This document shows, one piece after another, positions 25,501 to 34,649 of a stretch of 64,000 nt of DNA. The stretch covers positions 62,001 through 126,000 of the forward strand of contig NZ_JAQMUB010000032.1 of the NCBI RefSeq assembly GCF_028330965.1. Reading direction: 5' to 3'. This DNA comes from Oscillatoria sp. CS-180. GTDB lineage: Bacteria > Cyanobacteriota > Cyanobacteriia > Phormidesmidales > Phormidesmidaceae. A program made the position numbers and the translations under genes. The notes beneath the pieces were generated by a model. The model did not search any database. It was not told where the DNA came from and saw only the letters and a program-made list of their open reading frames with translations. How positions within the stretch are numbered: position 1 is the stretch's first letter; each line of letters opens with the position of its first letter.

Positions 25501-25602
25501 ATGAGTGTAGGTGGCGCGATCTCGTTTGTTGTCATGCTAGGTGGTGGAATTGCAACCGCTATGGTGCTCTACTTCGGCTTACGTGCTGTCAAGCTGATCT
25601 AA
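25501..25602 (+). CDS. petL: Cytochrome b6f complex subunit PetL (33 residues)
   Basis: A 33-residue single-helix peptide MSVGGAISFVVMLGGG... ending LYFGLRAVKLI. The short N-terminus, one membrane helix and a GLRxxKxI-type ending match PetL (subunit VI), a small stabilising subunit of cytochrome b6f in thylakoids. AGGAGGT, an ideal Shine-Dalgarno, lies seven bases before the ATG, which strongly supports translation. It is easily missed because of its size. Similar length could fit another small photosynthetic subunit (e.g. a Psb peptide), but the C-terminal pattern favours PetL. Confidence 0.75.
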   Translation: MSVGGAISFVVMLGGGIATAMVLYFGLRAVKLI

Positions 25603-25632
25603 GCATTGACTAGGAGCATTTGACCGGAAGGC

Positions 25633-26919
25633 CTAGCTGCGGAGCAATCGGCTGAGTTCTGGACCTGAATAGATGACGCCTAGACTCAGCCATGCCAACA
25701 AATTGACACGGGCTTCAAATAAAGTGATGTCAAATAGCGAAAAGAGCGTGATGCCTAAGAAGCACAGGTAATAGCCCATCAGCAGCGCATAGGCGTTCGG
25801 CTGCTTTTGTAGTTTGAACAGTGCTCGACACCCTCGATAGCAGATGAAGCTGACAGTAATGGTAAATAGGATGATAACTGGCAAACCTGCTTCAGATGCC
25901 AACATCAGCCAAAAATTATGGGCGTGAGCAATATAGTCGTAGCCGGGCACCTCACCGTTATATAGCAGTTTGTAATTCCCCAGCCCTTGACCCCACAAAG
26001 GACGATCGCGAATCATCTGGAGTGCCAGTTTCCAGACCCATACTCTGGGATCATCCGTGACCCAAGCCCAAGACAGGGTGCGCCCACCAATGCCAAATTT
26101 CAGGGTTGAGACGACAATAAGAGCAATCCCCAATAGCCCCAGCGACCGCACCCAACGACTCGTTCGCATCACAAAAAAGCTGACCAATAGCACCAGTGAC
26201 GCTGACAAGTAGCCGTTGCGGGAACCTGAACAAAACAGACAGACCAAGGTCAACAAGATATTGACTGCCAAAGCGTAGCGATAGGCAGTCGGCAAGCGAC
26301 CCAATGTCTCGCTGTCCTTGGGTCGTAAAAAGACTAGGCCAATATTCAATCCCAGGACCATGACCAGAAAGCTGGCTAGCGTATTGGGATCATCAAAGAG
26401 AGAAAAGGTACGGGGGTTGTTGACATCCCCTAAATACAGCCAGTCGATCCAGGGCAGATAGGTTGACGATTCGACGAGTGGAATCCGCTTCAAAGCGTAT
26501 TCCACAATGCCGATGATGTTGAGTGGCACGGTTGCGGTAACCACTGCTAATGCCCAGTGATAAATTTGCGGCCAGGGATTAGCCGTTTGCCTTAAATAAA
26601 GAACCAATACGCCCCAGAACCAGAAAAAAGGCAGAAAGTGGGTCAGCTGCAGATAAGCTTCACCCGGAAAATTAGCCAATCTGGCACCGACAACCATGAG
26701 GAGGGCGATCGCCAAAAATCCATTGCGATAGAGCAGTTTAAACAACTGTCTTGGATAAAAGTAGGTTTGCCACAAGCACAGCAAAAAAAAGCCTATGATT
26801 CCGGCAAACATCGAATACGGATAAGGCAAAAAGCCTAGAGATAGGGGCAGGGTAATGCTCCAGAAGATGGCACCCTGATCTAGCCTTTGCGATCGTGCGT
26901 CAGTATGCGCCATCTCCAA
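25633..26919 (-). CDS. O-antigen ligase/polymerase family membrane protein (Wzy_C)
   Basis: 428 residues with about eleven to twelve hydrophobic helices. The Wzy_C region includes LFCSGSRNGYLSASLVLLVS and the large periplasmic loop with DRPLWGQGLGNYKLLYNGEV and YIAHAHNFWLMLASEAGLPV; the conserved GxGxxxF/Y and HxHN motifs are those of O-antigen ligases and polymerases. It probably polymerises or transfers lipid-linked glycan repeats for an exopolysaccharide or O-antigen. The same family includes the misnamed IctB. Its start overlaps the sugar transferase gene by 20 bp, so they are one unit. Confidence 0.8.
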   Translation of the reverse strand: MEMAHTDARSQRLDQGAIFWSITLPLSLGFLPYPYSMFAGIIGFFLLCLWQTYFYPRQLFKLLYRNGFLAIALLMVVGARLANFPGEAYLQLTHFLPFFWFWGVLVLYLRQTANPWPQIYHWALAVVTATVPLNIIGIVEYALKRIPLVESSTYLPWIDWLYLGDVNNPRTFSLFDDPNTLASFLVMVLGLNIGLVFLRPKDSETLGRLPTAYRYALAVNILLTLVCLFCSGSRNGYLSASLVLLVSFFVMRTSRWVRSLGLLGIALIVVSTLKFGIGGRTLSWAWVTDDPRVWVWKLALQMIRDRPLWGQGLGNYKLLYNGEVPGYDYIAHAHNFWLMLASEAGLPVIILFTITVSFICYRGCRALFKLQKQPNAYALLMGYYLCFLGITLFSLFDITLFEARVNLLAWLSLGVIYSGPELSRLLRS

Positions 26920-28345
26920 TCAATACCACCCAGATAGTTCTCAATAGGATATAGATGTCTAACCAAACAGACCAATTTCTAACGTAATAAGCGTCCAAGT
27001 TAACCCGTTCTGAATAGGTAACATCATTTCTACCGGAAACTTGCCATAGTCCGGTAATTCCTGGAGGAACTCGCTTATATAGCTCAAATTTATCAGCATA
27101 ATGATTAATTTCGTCATCTACGATGGGACGAGGCCCAACCAAACTCATCTCCCCCAATAAAACATTCCAAAGTTGAGGAAGTTCGTCTAAGCTCGTGCGT
27201 CGAAGTAGGCGTCCCACCCGAGTAATTCGCGGATCGCTTTTTAGCTTACGTTCTTGTTCCCACTCATAGCGAAACAAATGATTTTTAGTGAGGTGTTCTT
27301 CTAAAACTTCGTCAGCATTGGTCACCATTGACCGAAACTTCCAGGCAATGAAGGGGCGTGCGCCTCGACCAAGGCGATGGTGACCATAAAAGATAGGACC
27401 AGGGGAATCTAGCTTGACGGCTAATACGATCAGCATAAAAAGAGGCAGCGTCAAAATCCCCAGGATAATAGTGAGTAAATAATCGAGCGTAGCCTTTGTT
27501 AATCGTGGCCCTGGGAGTAGCAAACGCTGCCGAATTTCCAACCCCAAGATACCGCCCATATCGGTAGCGCTGACCCATAAACTGGCAAATCCAAACAAGT
27601 CAGGAATGACTAGCAAGTGGGGAAAGGTATGACCATAGCGTTCTAGAATTGCCAAGAGCTTCTCACGAGGGACCCCCGGCATGGCAACGATCGCATAACT
27701 CACATGGCGCTCTCGGGCTAAATAGGGAGCGATGGAGAGTTTGCCGACGACTGGAACCGATTCCAAAGCTCCCTGTTTTCTAGGGTCGTCATCAAGGACG
27801 GCGATCGGCTTTAAGCCCAATCCTGGCTGACGTTTCAGCGTACGAATCACCAATTCACCAGTTCTGCCAGCGCCCATCACAACCACTGGAAATCCCCACC
27901 AGGGAAAGGGCGAGACTAACCTACGAATACTAATACGAGATAGCCAAACTCCGATCATCGACAACAGCCAGGCCATCAGAAAGATGCCTCGGGAATACGT
28001 TGTACCCTCTCGGAACAAGAAAATGATGGCTCCCAAAGACATGTAGAACAGGGTTGTCGAGAGACAAATACGACGGAGTTCTTCAACCGGGCTTAACCCA
28101 ACAGCAGGGTAAAGATTAGCGATGACATAAATCACCACGATCGCGCCGAGCAGAGGCCAGAGGTTCCAATACAATACTGGCTCAAACTGCCCTCCTAGGG
28201 CATAGCGAACATGGACACTGATAAAGCCTGCAGCTATGAGACCCAAGACGTCTGCAATCACCAATGGGGCAGACGTTGAGAGCGATCGCAGCGAAAAAGT
28301 CAGCGGTACATAGGCAGGTTTAAGAAGCTGAATCAAAGGTGTCAT
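26900..28345 (-). CDS. WbaP/WcaJ-type polyprenyl-phosphate sugar phosphotransferase
   Basis: 481 residues. About four to five N-terminal helices (residues 20-150), a nucleotide-sugar-epimerase-like middle (VVVMGAGRTGELVIRTLKRQ) and the C-terminal bacterial sugar transferase domain from about residue 285. That domain has KLDSPGPIFYGHHRLGRGAR, FIAWKFRSMVTNADEVLEEH and LRRTSLDELPQLWNVLLGEM with SLVGPRP. It transfers a hexose-1-phosphate from UDP-sugar to undecaprenyl phosphate, the first step of repeat-unit assembly. The downstream ligase/polymerase gene overlaps it. Confidence 0.9.
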   Translation of the reverse strand: MTPLIQLLKPAYVPLTFSLRSLSTSAPLVIADVLGLIAAGFISVHVRYALGGQFEPVLYWNLWPLLGAIVVIYVIANLYPAVGLSPVEELRRICLSTTLFYMSLGAIIFLFREGTTYSRGIFLMAWLLSMIGVWLSRISIRRLVSPFPWWGFPVVVMGAGRTGELVIRTLKRQPGLGLKPIAVLDDDPRKQGALESVPVVGKLSIAPYLARERHVSYAIVAMPGVPREKLLAILERYGHTFPHLLVIPDLFGFASLWVSATDMGGILGLEIRQRLLLPGPRLTKATLDYLLTIILGILTLPLFMLIVLAVKLDSPGPIFYGHHRLGRGARPFIAWKFRSMVTNADEVLEEHLTKNHLFRYEWEQERKLKSDPRITRVGRLLRRTSLDELPQLWNVLLGEMSLVGPRPIVDDEINHYADKFELYKRVPPGITGLWQVSGRNDVTYSERVNLDAYYVRNWSVWLDIYILLRTIWVVLIGDGAY

Positions 28346-28650
28346 AACTACAAAAGCACGCCCGCATCACCACATGTCTAGGGATAAAGGTATCCCAATC
28401 CTGTAGATTTAGTCCCAAAGTCAACGGTCAATGTCTGTGCTCCGTCGAGCTACGATTCGGATTGATTAGGTTTTGCGTGTCATAAGCAGATTACGACACT
28501 ATGCGCTCGAAGTCAGGTCAAAATGCATTCTCATTCTTAACCCGGATCAACCGTCGTCAAGACTGCTTATTGCCGTCTTCTAGACATGACGCTGATCTCA
28601 GTAGGTTTCGTTCCTGATTTAACCAGGATGATACAAGCCAAAAAAAACTC
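28346..28650. other. Intergenic gap in polysaccharide cluster
   Basis: 305 bp between the glycosyltransferase gene and the sugar transferase gene on the same strand. I see no gene, repeat copy or convincing hairpin. It may hold a promoter for the sugar transferase/ligase unit. Confidence 0.3.
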
Positions 28651-29790
28651 TCAGCCGCCCAAAAAAACGTCTTCAACTCTTTGGGCTTCTTGAAACTGTT
28701 GCCAGGCGTCCTGTAGAAAGCAGTCAAACGTTTGGCGAAAGTGAGCTTCGGAAAAGGATTTCGCTCGGTGTCGAATTGTACAAGCGTCTGCCAAAGAACT
28801 GGTTGCGAATGATTTAATTGCGCTCACCATTGCCTCAACAGTTTGATCGGTAAACAAAAGCCCTGTTTTCCGATCAAGAACTGTTTCGGTAACTCCACCT
28901 CGCCCATAGGCAATGACTGGGGCACCTGCTGCCTGAGCTTCCACGGGTGTAATTCCAAAGTCTTCTTCAGCCGGAAAAACAAACGCTTTGCAGCGTTCCA
29001 TGTAGTCAATGACGGCACTGTCAGTCTGATAACCCAGAAATTGAATGTTGGAACGTGCTATTGATTCTAGCCGTGCTCGGTCAGCTCCATCCCCGATAAC
29101 CACCAGCGGTAGCCCCAATTGGTTGAAGGCTGCAATGGTTAGATCAACTCGCTTGTAAGGAACAAATCGCGAAACGGTGAGATAAAAATCCTCTCGGGGA
29201 CGATCAGCGCGGAACTGATGCACCGCAACAGGCGGATAAATGACTTTGGCCTGCCTACGGTAAGTTTTTTCTATCCGACGAGCAATGAAGTGAGAATTAG
29301 CGACAAAATAATCGACTCGATTAGCTGTGCTGACATCCCACAGTCGCAAGTAATGCAGGATTATTCGCGTCAAAGCTCCTTTAATCCCACGCTTTAGTCC
29401 AGCTTGTTCCAGGTATTGCCACTGCAAATCCCAGGCATAGCGAATGGGAGTATGCATGTAGCTGATGTGCAGCTGATCAGCTCGGGTAACCACTCCTTTT
29501 GTCATTGCATGATTACTCGAAATAATGATGTCGTATTGGGAGAGATCGAACTGTTCGATCGCGATCGGCATTAGAGGCAAGTATTTCCGGAAATGTTTTC
29601 GCGCTAAGGGTAGTTGCTGAATAAATGAAGTATTAGCGCTCTTGTTTTGAATGAACGATCGCTCATCGGGTGCTAGAAAATCGACCAGACTAAACAGATC
29701 TGCGGTGGGATAAAGATTCAGCAATTGTTCAACCACGCGCTCAGACCCCGCGTAAGTGTCTAACCATTCGTGAACAATCGCGATTTTCAT
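28651..29790 (-). CDS. Glycosyltransferase, GT4-type (GT-B fold)
   Basis: 379 residues. The N-terminal domain starts KIAIVHEWLDTYAGSERVVE, the nucleotide-sugar region contains LTVSRFVPYKRVDLTIAAFN, and the donor-site motif EDFGITPVEAQAAGAPVIAY holds the E-x7-E pattern of GT4 enzymes. It is a cytoplasmic, retaining glycosyltransferase (mannosyl-type is common for this subgroup) adding a sugar to the lipid-linked repeat. It is upstream of, and on the same strand as, the sugar transferase and ligase. Confidence 0.85.
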   Translation of the reverse strand: MKIAIVHEWLDTYAGSERVVEQLLNLYPTADLFSLVDFLAPDERSFIQNKSANTSFIQQLPLARKHFRKYLPLMPIAIEQFDLSQYDIIISSNHAMTKGVVTRADQLHISYMHTPIRYAWDLQWQYLEQAGLKRGIKGALTRIILHYLRLWDVSTANRVDYFVANSHFIARRIEKTYRRQAKVIYPPVAVHQFRADRPREDFYLTVSRFVPYKRVDLTIAAFNQLGLPLVVIGDGADRARLESIARSNIQFLGYQTDSAVIDYMERCKAFVFPAEEDFGITPVEAQAAGAPVIAYGRGGVTETVLDRKTGLLFTDQTVEAMVSAIKSFATSSLADACTIRHRAKSFSEAHFRQTFDCFLQDAWQQFQEAQRVEDVFLGG

Positions 29791-30039
29791 AGCTTTCAGG
29801 ACAGGTGGGATGATTAAACGATACGCTCAAACAGGCGTCAAAGAATAGCAAACAGAGACCAGGGTTTTTAGGTTGGCTGACGCCTTCAAGATTAGCGAAA
29901 GAAGATTGCTGTGGTGTTGTAATGCGCTCTGCACAGGGGAGATACAGCGACGTGCTAAAGTTTTTGCGGCAGGTTATTTCAAAAGCTCAGGAGGCATCTT
30001 TTCTGAGCAGGTGTGTGAACGGAAAGCGAGGCAGTTAGC

Positions 30040-31203
30040 GTGAGTCAAAATAAGGTTCCTATTCTAGATCTGAAACCTCAATATCAAGCCATTCAGACTG
30101 AAATAAAGGCTGCTGTCAACCGAGTTTTAGAGTCTGGACAATTCATCTTGGGTGAAGAGGTTGGCAACTTTGAATCGGCAGCAGCGGCGTACTTAGGGAG
30201 CAAGCATGCAATCGGGGTTAACTCAGGCACAGATGCCCTCATGATTGCACTAAGAGCCTTAGGCGTAGAACCGGGTGACGAAGTTATTACGACACCGTTT
30301 AGCTTTTTTGCCACAGCAGAATCGATCAGCAATGTTGGTGCCAAACCTATTTTTGTTGACATTGATGCGGCTTCCTTCAACTTAAACCCTGAGCAGATTC
30401 GGGATCAGATTACAGATAAAACCAAAGCGATTTTGCCTGTGCACCTATTTGGTAATCCGGCTGCCATGGCGCAGATTTTAGACATTGCAGAAGCCCACAA
30501 TCTCAAAGTTCTAGAAGATTGTGCTCAGTCCTTTGGCTCTGCTTACAAGGGTGACTGTATTGGCTGTGATGGAGGATGCCAGGACGATGTTCGCAATTCC
30601 ATTACAGGTCAACGGACTGGTGCGATCGGGGATGCCGGAGCGTTTTCTTTTTTCCCCACCAAAAATCTAGGCGCTTACGGGGATGGTGGACTGATAACAA
30701 CTAACGATGATGCCGTGGCTGAGTTGGCTCGTAAGCTCAGAATTCACGGCACGTTGAAGCGCTACCACAACGAAATGTTGGGCTATAACTCTCGCCTCGA
30801 CGCAATTCAGGCGGCCATTTTAGGAGTCAAGCTTCCCTATGTAGATAAATGGAATCAGCAGCGCCGTCAGGTGGCCGATACCTACAATCGGTTATTAGAA
30901 AATGTTCCAGGTATTGTTACTCCAGCCGTAACAGCAGGACACGTTTTTCATCAATACACGCTACGAATCTTGAACGGCAAGCGAGATGCGGTAAAAGAGT
31001 ACCTGGCCTCTCAAGGCATCGGCGCCATGGTTTACTATCCGGTACCGCAAGATTGTTTGCCCGTCTATCAGGGACAGTTCCCCACCTATCCTGTCAGTGA
31101 ACAGGTGGCGAAAGAGGTTCTCAGTCTACCCATGTGGCCTGAACTAGAGGAAGCAATTCAGGAACGGATCGTGGCGACGTTGAAAGACGCGATCGCCCTC
31201 TAA
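30040..31203 (+). CDS. DegT/DnrJ/EryC1/StrS-family sugar aminotransferase
   Basis: 387 residues from GTG 30040. PLP-enzyme landmarks are NSGTDALMIALRALG (62-76), EDCAQSFGSAYKG (159-171), FFPTKNLGAYGDGG with the PLP Lys at K208, and LGYNSRLDAIQAAILGVKL. It makes amino sugars (UDP/dTDP-linked) from keto sugars, here probably for the polysaccharide cluster next door. An insertion at about 171-191 (GDCIGCDGGCQDDVRNSITG) carries three Cys (C173, C176, C180) between standard blocks; I do not remember this from typical members. Confidence 0.88.
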   Translation: MSQNKVPILDLKPQYQAIQTEIKAAVNRVLESGQFILGEEVGNFESAAAAYLGSKHAIGVNSGTDALMIALRALGVEPGDEVITTPFSFFATAESISNVGAKPIFVDIDAASFNLNPEQIRDQITDKTKAILPVHLFGNPAAMAQILDIAEAHNLKVLEDCAQSFGSAYKGDCIGCDGGCQDDVRNSITGQRTGAIGDAGAFSFFPTKNLGAYGDGGLITTNDDAVAELARKLRIHGTLKRYHNEMLGYNSRLDAIQAAILGVKLPYVDKWNQQRRQVADTYNRLLENVPGIVTPAVTAGHVFHQYTLRILNGKRDAVKEYLASQGIGAMVYYPVPQDCLPVYQGQFPTYPVSEQVAKEVLSLPMWPELEEAIQERIVATLKDAIAL

Positions 31204-31294
31204 ATCTTTTCTTGCACTGTTGCTCAACGTCGCCACTGTCGTCTGCTTGTCTGGGGAAAATGGCTCATGGGTAAAGGACTACCGTTAATGAGCG

Positions 31295-32242
31295 TCAGCT
31301 CAAACGTTGTCGTGCCGCTTTAGCATTCCTACGCCACATCTCCGGCTTGATACGCCGCAGAGCCGATGCTGGAAATCGCCGATTCCAGTCGGCATCCGTT
31401 ATAGTCTCTAGGTCATCTAGCGTTGGAGCCACGTTCTGAGGATAAGGTTCAAAGTCTACGACATCTGTCGCTGTGGCAAAGCGCTGATTCCAAGGACATA
31501 CATCCTGACAAATGTCACAGCCTGCAACCCAGCCTTCCAGATGGTCAACAATATCAGGCGGCAGCATATTGGCCCGATTTTCAATCGTGTGATAAGCGAT
31601 GCAGCGATTGGCGTCTATTACCTGAGGAGAGACGATCGCCTGTGTGGGGCAGGCCTCCAGGCAACGAGTACAGGTGCCGCAATGCTCCGTGTGGGGGACG
31701 TTTGGCGTCAGCTCAATGTTGATCAAAATTTCGCCTAGAAAAACCCAAGAGCCGTAATCACGGGTGATCAGGTTGCCGTTCTTCGCAATCCAACCAAGCC
31801 CTGCTTGCTGCGCCCAAAACTTATCTTGGATGGGACCCGTGTCGGCATAAAATCGCGTTTGAATGCTGTCGTCGTGCGATCGCAACCATTCAGCCAAAGC
31901 TTTTAGCTTCTTCTGCATGACTCGGTGGTAGTCCCGTCCCCAGCCATATCGAGCAATCTTGCCATGATGATGGTCATTAGGTCTTTGGTGGGGTGTGTAG
32001 TAATTGAGGGCGACACAAATGACCGATCTGACATCAGGCATCACCTTGGTGATGTCTTGGCGCTTTGGATTGGTCATCCACTCCATATCTGCATGAAGCC
32101 CCTGCGCCAGCCAACGGTCGAGGGCCGCGTTTCTTTCCTTAACCGCAGTAGAATCGCTCTGGACTCGGGCAATGCCAACCTTGTGAAACCCTAGGCTGAG
32201 TGCCTGCTGTTGGATGAGTTCAGACGTAAGAGAGGAGGACAT
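31295..32242 (-). CDS. queG: Epoxyqueuosine reductase QueG
   Basis: 315 residues. It performs the last step of queuosine synthesis, reducing epoxyqueuosine in tRNA with a corrinoid cofactor and two [4Fe-4S] clusters. CGTCTRCLEACPTQAI and CDICQDVCPWNQRF are the two ferredoxin-like cluster motifs; RFYADTGPIQDKFWAQQAGL followed by GWIAKNGNLI are characteristic of QueG. The cobalamin dependence fits the cobalamin genes elsewhere in the window. It has the short form without the C-terminal HEAT repeats. Confidence 0.93.
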   Translation of the reverse strand: MSSSLTSELIQQQALSLGFHKVGIARVQSDSTAVKERNAALDRWLAQGLHADMEWMTNPKRQDITKVMPDVRSVICVALNYYTPHQRPNDHHHGKIARYGWGRDYHRVMQKKLKALAEWLRSHDDSIQTRFYADTGPIQDKFWAQQAGLGWIAKNGNLITRDYGSWVFLGEILINIELTPNVPHTEHCGTCTRCLEACPTQAIVSPQVIDANRCIAYHTIENRANMLPPDIVDHLEGWVAGCDICQDVCPWNQRFATATDVVDFEPYPQNVAPTLDDLETITDADWNRRFPASALRRIKPEMWRRNAKAARQRLS

Positions 32243-32269
32243 CCGCCTACAGCAATATGGGTGCGATCG

Positions 32270-32650
32270 CTAAACGGCCACCAGCAAGCTCAAGTCAGCA
32301 TCAGACCGTACCCAGCGAGTTTCCACTGAAGTACATCCATCCACACTTCTAGCAAGCTCTGCTAAATGACGAAGAACCGCTTCGTTCGCGACAGCCCCTT
32401 GCAAAATGATGACTCGTCCACGTTGGTTGACGGATAGGCGGCTTAAATCGGTAGCGGAAAAACACTGCTTGAACTGCACTTCAACTCGTTTCTTCAAGCC
32501 GTAGTAATCATATTCACCATTGACTCCTACTCGCTCAGGAGGAATGGATTGAAACCAATCTGGAAAGGTGTTTCCCCATTTCAGACGAAGTCCACTACCA
32601 CTCTGAAATGCCCTTCCGAACGGCAGTTGTTGATCGCGATAGACGCTCAT
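32270..32650 (-). CDS. BON-like domain protein
   Basis: 126 residues from ATG 32650. The C-terminal half VEVQFKQCFSATDLSRLSVN followed by GRVIILQGAVANEAVLRHLA and ELARSVDGCTSVETRWV has the alternating pattern of a BON (bacterial OsmY and nodulation) domain, which binds lipids or membranes. The N-terminal half is polar and shows no signal peptide. It is 27 bp after the queG start, on the same strand and upstream of it. The assignment is by pattern and only moderately sure. Confidence 0.6.
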   Translation of the reverse strand: MSVYRDQQLPFGRAFQSGSGLRLKWGNTFPDWFQSIPPERVGVNGEYDYYGLKKRVEVQFKQCFSATDLSRLSVNQRGRVIILQGAVANEAVLRHLAELARSVDGCTSVETRWVRSDADLSLLVAV

Positions 32651-32909
32651 ACTCTGCAACCTTGATCCTTTCAAATCGAGTACCCTGTTTGACCCACGCT
32701 ATCAGCGTCCATGCAGAGGCTTTTTTCAACAGCTACAGCTCTGCAGAACAATCCAACCAATACTATCTTTACTATGTAGCATGTTAAGTTAACTAAAAAT
32801 TTACAAATAAAAACGTATCCTAGAAAACACTTACTTATCCATGATTCCACTGAGAATAGAACCCACAAGGGATACAAAGATCTTTTCACTTTGTGAAGCC
32901 TCCTGGAAA

Positions 32910-33386
32910 TTACTGAGAAAGCAGGGCCACAGCATAGGCTGCAATGCCTTCTTCTCTTCCAGTAGGACCCATTTTTTCATTAGTAGTTGCCTTGACGCCA
33001 ATCTGTTCCGGTGGAATGTCTAAGGTTTGAGCAAGCGTTTCGCGAATGGCAGCAATGTGAGGCTTCAGTTTTGGCCGCTCGGCAATCACAACACTGTCAA
33101 TGTTTACGACGGACCAACTGCGATCGCGCACCATACCATAAACATGCTTAAGCAGCTTTAGACTGTCAGCGCCGGCCCACTGAGGATCGCTCGGCGGAAA
33201 ATATGTGCCAATGTCACCAAGACTCAATGCCCCTAAAAGAGCATCCGTAATGGCATGAGAAAGCACATCAGCATCGCTATGACCCAACAAACCAAAATCG
33301 TGTTCAATCTTGACGCCCCCTAGAATTAAAGGACGATCCGGAACTAATCGATGAATATCATAACCATTGCCTATCCGTATGTTCAT
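32910..33386 (-). CDS. ispF: 2-C-methyl-D-erythritol 2,4-cyclodiphosphate synthase
   Basis: 158 residues, the fifth enzyme of the MEP isoprenoid route in the cytoplasm. [11 protein letters not shown] carries the metal ligands D10 and H12, [18 protein letters not shown] is the second metal/substrate block, and [20 protein letters not shown] with [20 protein letters not shown] are the classic C-terminal motifs. It follows trmD on the same strand, an arrangement seen in other cyanobacteria. Confidence 0.96.
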   Translation of the reverse strand: MNIRIGNGYDIHRLVPDRPLILGGVKIEHDFGLLGHSDADVLSHAITDALLGALSLGDIGTYFPPSDPQWAGADSLKLLKHVYGMVRDRSWSVVNIDSVVIAERPKLKPHIAAIRETLAQTLDIPPEQIGVKATTNEKMGPTGREEGIAAYAVALLSQ

Positions 33387-33614
33387 TCTGTTTTAAGTGT
33401 TATTTTTTACTCCTGAATAAGGTTCTTGAGGGGATACGTAATATTCGTTTTGTTTGAGACAAATCAGTCAATATCTCTCGCCCTGCCCGTCTTGAATCCG
33501 TACGTTTAACGTCGAGAGCTTAACAAGAAAACAACCCGCAGTCCCTGATGGGAAAGACGGTTATATAAGCGTCATTCTATAAATTAATCATAAAGAACTT
33601 CTGCCCACTGTTCA

Positions 33615-34328
33615 TTAGGAATTTTGGCGAGAACACCACCGCTGATATAAGTCGGGACGTCGCTGTTGTGTTCTGTCAATTTGCTGATCTTTGCGCCACT
33701 GGGCGATCGCCGCATGGTTACCTGAGCGTAAGACTTCCGGTACGTGCCAGCCCCGAAATTCTGCTGGGCGAGTGTACTGTGGATAGTCCAGAAGATCCGT
33801 TTCAAAGCTCTCGAACTTAAGAGAATCAGTCTTGCCCACAGTGCCAGGTCGCAAGCGGACGACTCCATTAATCAATGTTAATGCCGGAATTTCACCGCAG
33901 GTCAACACGAAATCCCCTAGGGAAACTTCTCGGGTTACTAGATGCAATACCCGCTCATCCACGCCTTCGTAATGACCGCAAATTAGAATGATCTGGTCGT
34001 ATGCAGTGTTTAAGGTTCGAAATAGGGGTTGAGACATCGTTTCTCCCTGAGGAGTCAGGAGGATCACCTCGCGGCGTGGCAAAACGGGGAGAGATTCAAC
34101 AGCAGCAAAAATGGGTTCCGGCTTCATTAACATGCCGACTCCACCCCCGTAGGGTTCGTCATCTACCTTGCGATGCTTGTCTGTGGCGAAATCGCGTGGA
34201 TTAACGAGATTGACCTGAGCAATTCCTCGTTCTAAGGCTTTGCCGAGTAATCCTGAGCAGAGAGGCGATTCAAAAAAGTCAGGGAATAAGGTGACAACGT
34301 CGAATCGGAGAGAAGCAGCTTGATTCAT
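33615..34328 (-). CDS. trmD: tRNA (guanine37-N1)-methyltransferase
   Basis: 237 residues. It methylates G37 of tRNAs with a G36 using SAM bound in a trefoil knot. FDVVTLFPDFFESPL starts the fold, followed by YGGGVGMLMKPEPIF, LICGHYEGVDERVL, EVSLGDFVLTCGEIPALTLI (the knot) and the C-terminal YTRPAEFRGWHVPEVLRSGN. ispF follows 228 bp downstream on the same strand. Confidence 0.96.
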   Translation of the reverse strand: MNQAASLRFDVVTLFPDFFESPLCSGLLGKALERGIAQVNLVNPRDFATDKHRKVDDEPYGGGVGMLMKPEPIFAAVESLPVLPRREVILLTPQGETMSQPLFRTLNTAYDQIILICGHYEGVDERVLHLVTREVSLGDFVLTCGEIPALTLINGVVRLRPGTVGKTDSLKFESFETDLLDYPQYTRPAEFRGWHVPEVLRSGNHAAIAQWRKDQQIDRTQQRRPDLYQRWCSRQNS

Positions 34329-34649
34329 TGCGGCGAAGCGCTAACAAAAAAGGAAAGGTAGCAGAAAGGTAGAAGGAAGGCGTTGCTGATCAGTGGGATG
34401 ATAGGCTCCCCCTCACCGAGGAGACATTGCTTGAAGCCCTTAGATGGGGGATTTAGGAGGCCACGAGTTAGGTATTGGAGTTCATCCTTAATTTACAACA
34501 GCAGACGAACTCGGCCTCTTGGTCGTCTCAATTCTGGTCTATTCGACTGCTTTAGCGAGCTTAAGATAACTCTGTAAAGGACACTATCAGATTATTCAGC
34601 GACTAGGAAAGCAGGGCCTGTAATATTGCTTTGTATTCTCCAGTCTCGA
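34329..34649. other. Intergenic gap between trmD and sigma-like gene
   Basis: 321 bp with no supported gene. It includes GATGGGGGATTTAGGAGG, a type of low-conservation intergenic sequence frequent in cyanobacteria. No repeat-family copy or strong hairpin is seen. Confidence 0.3.
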
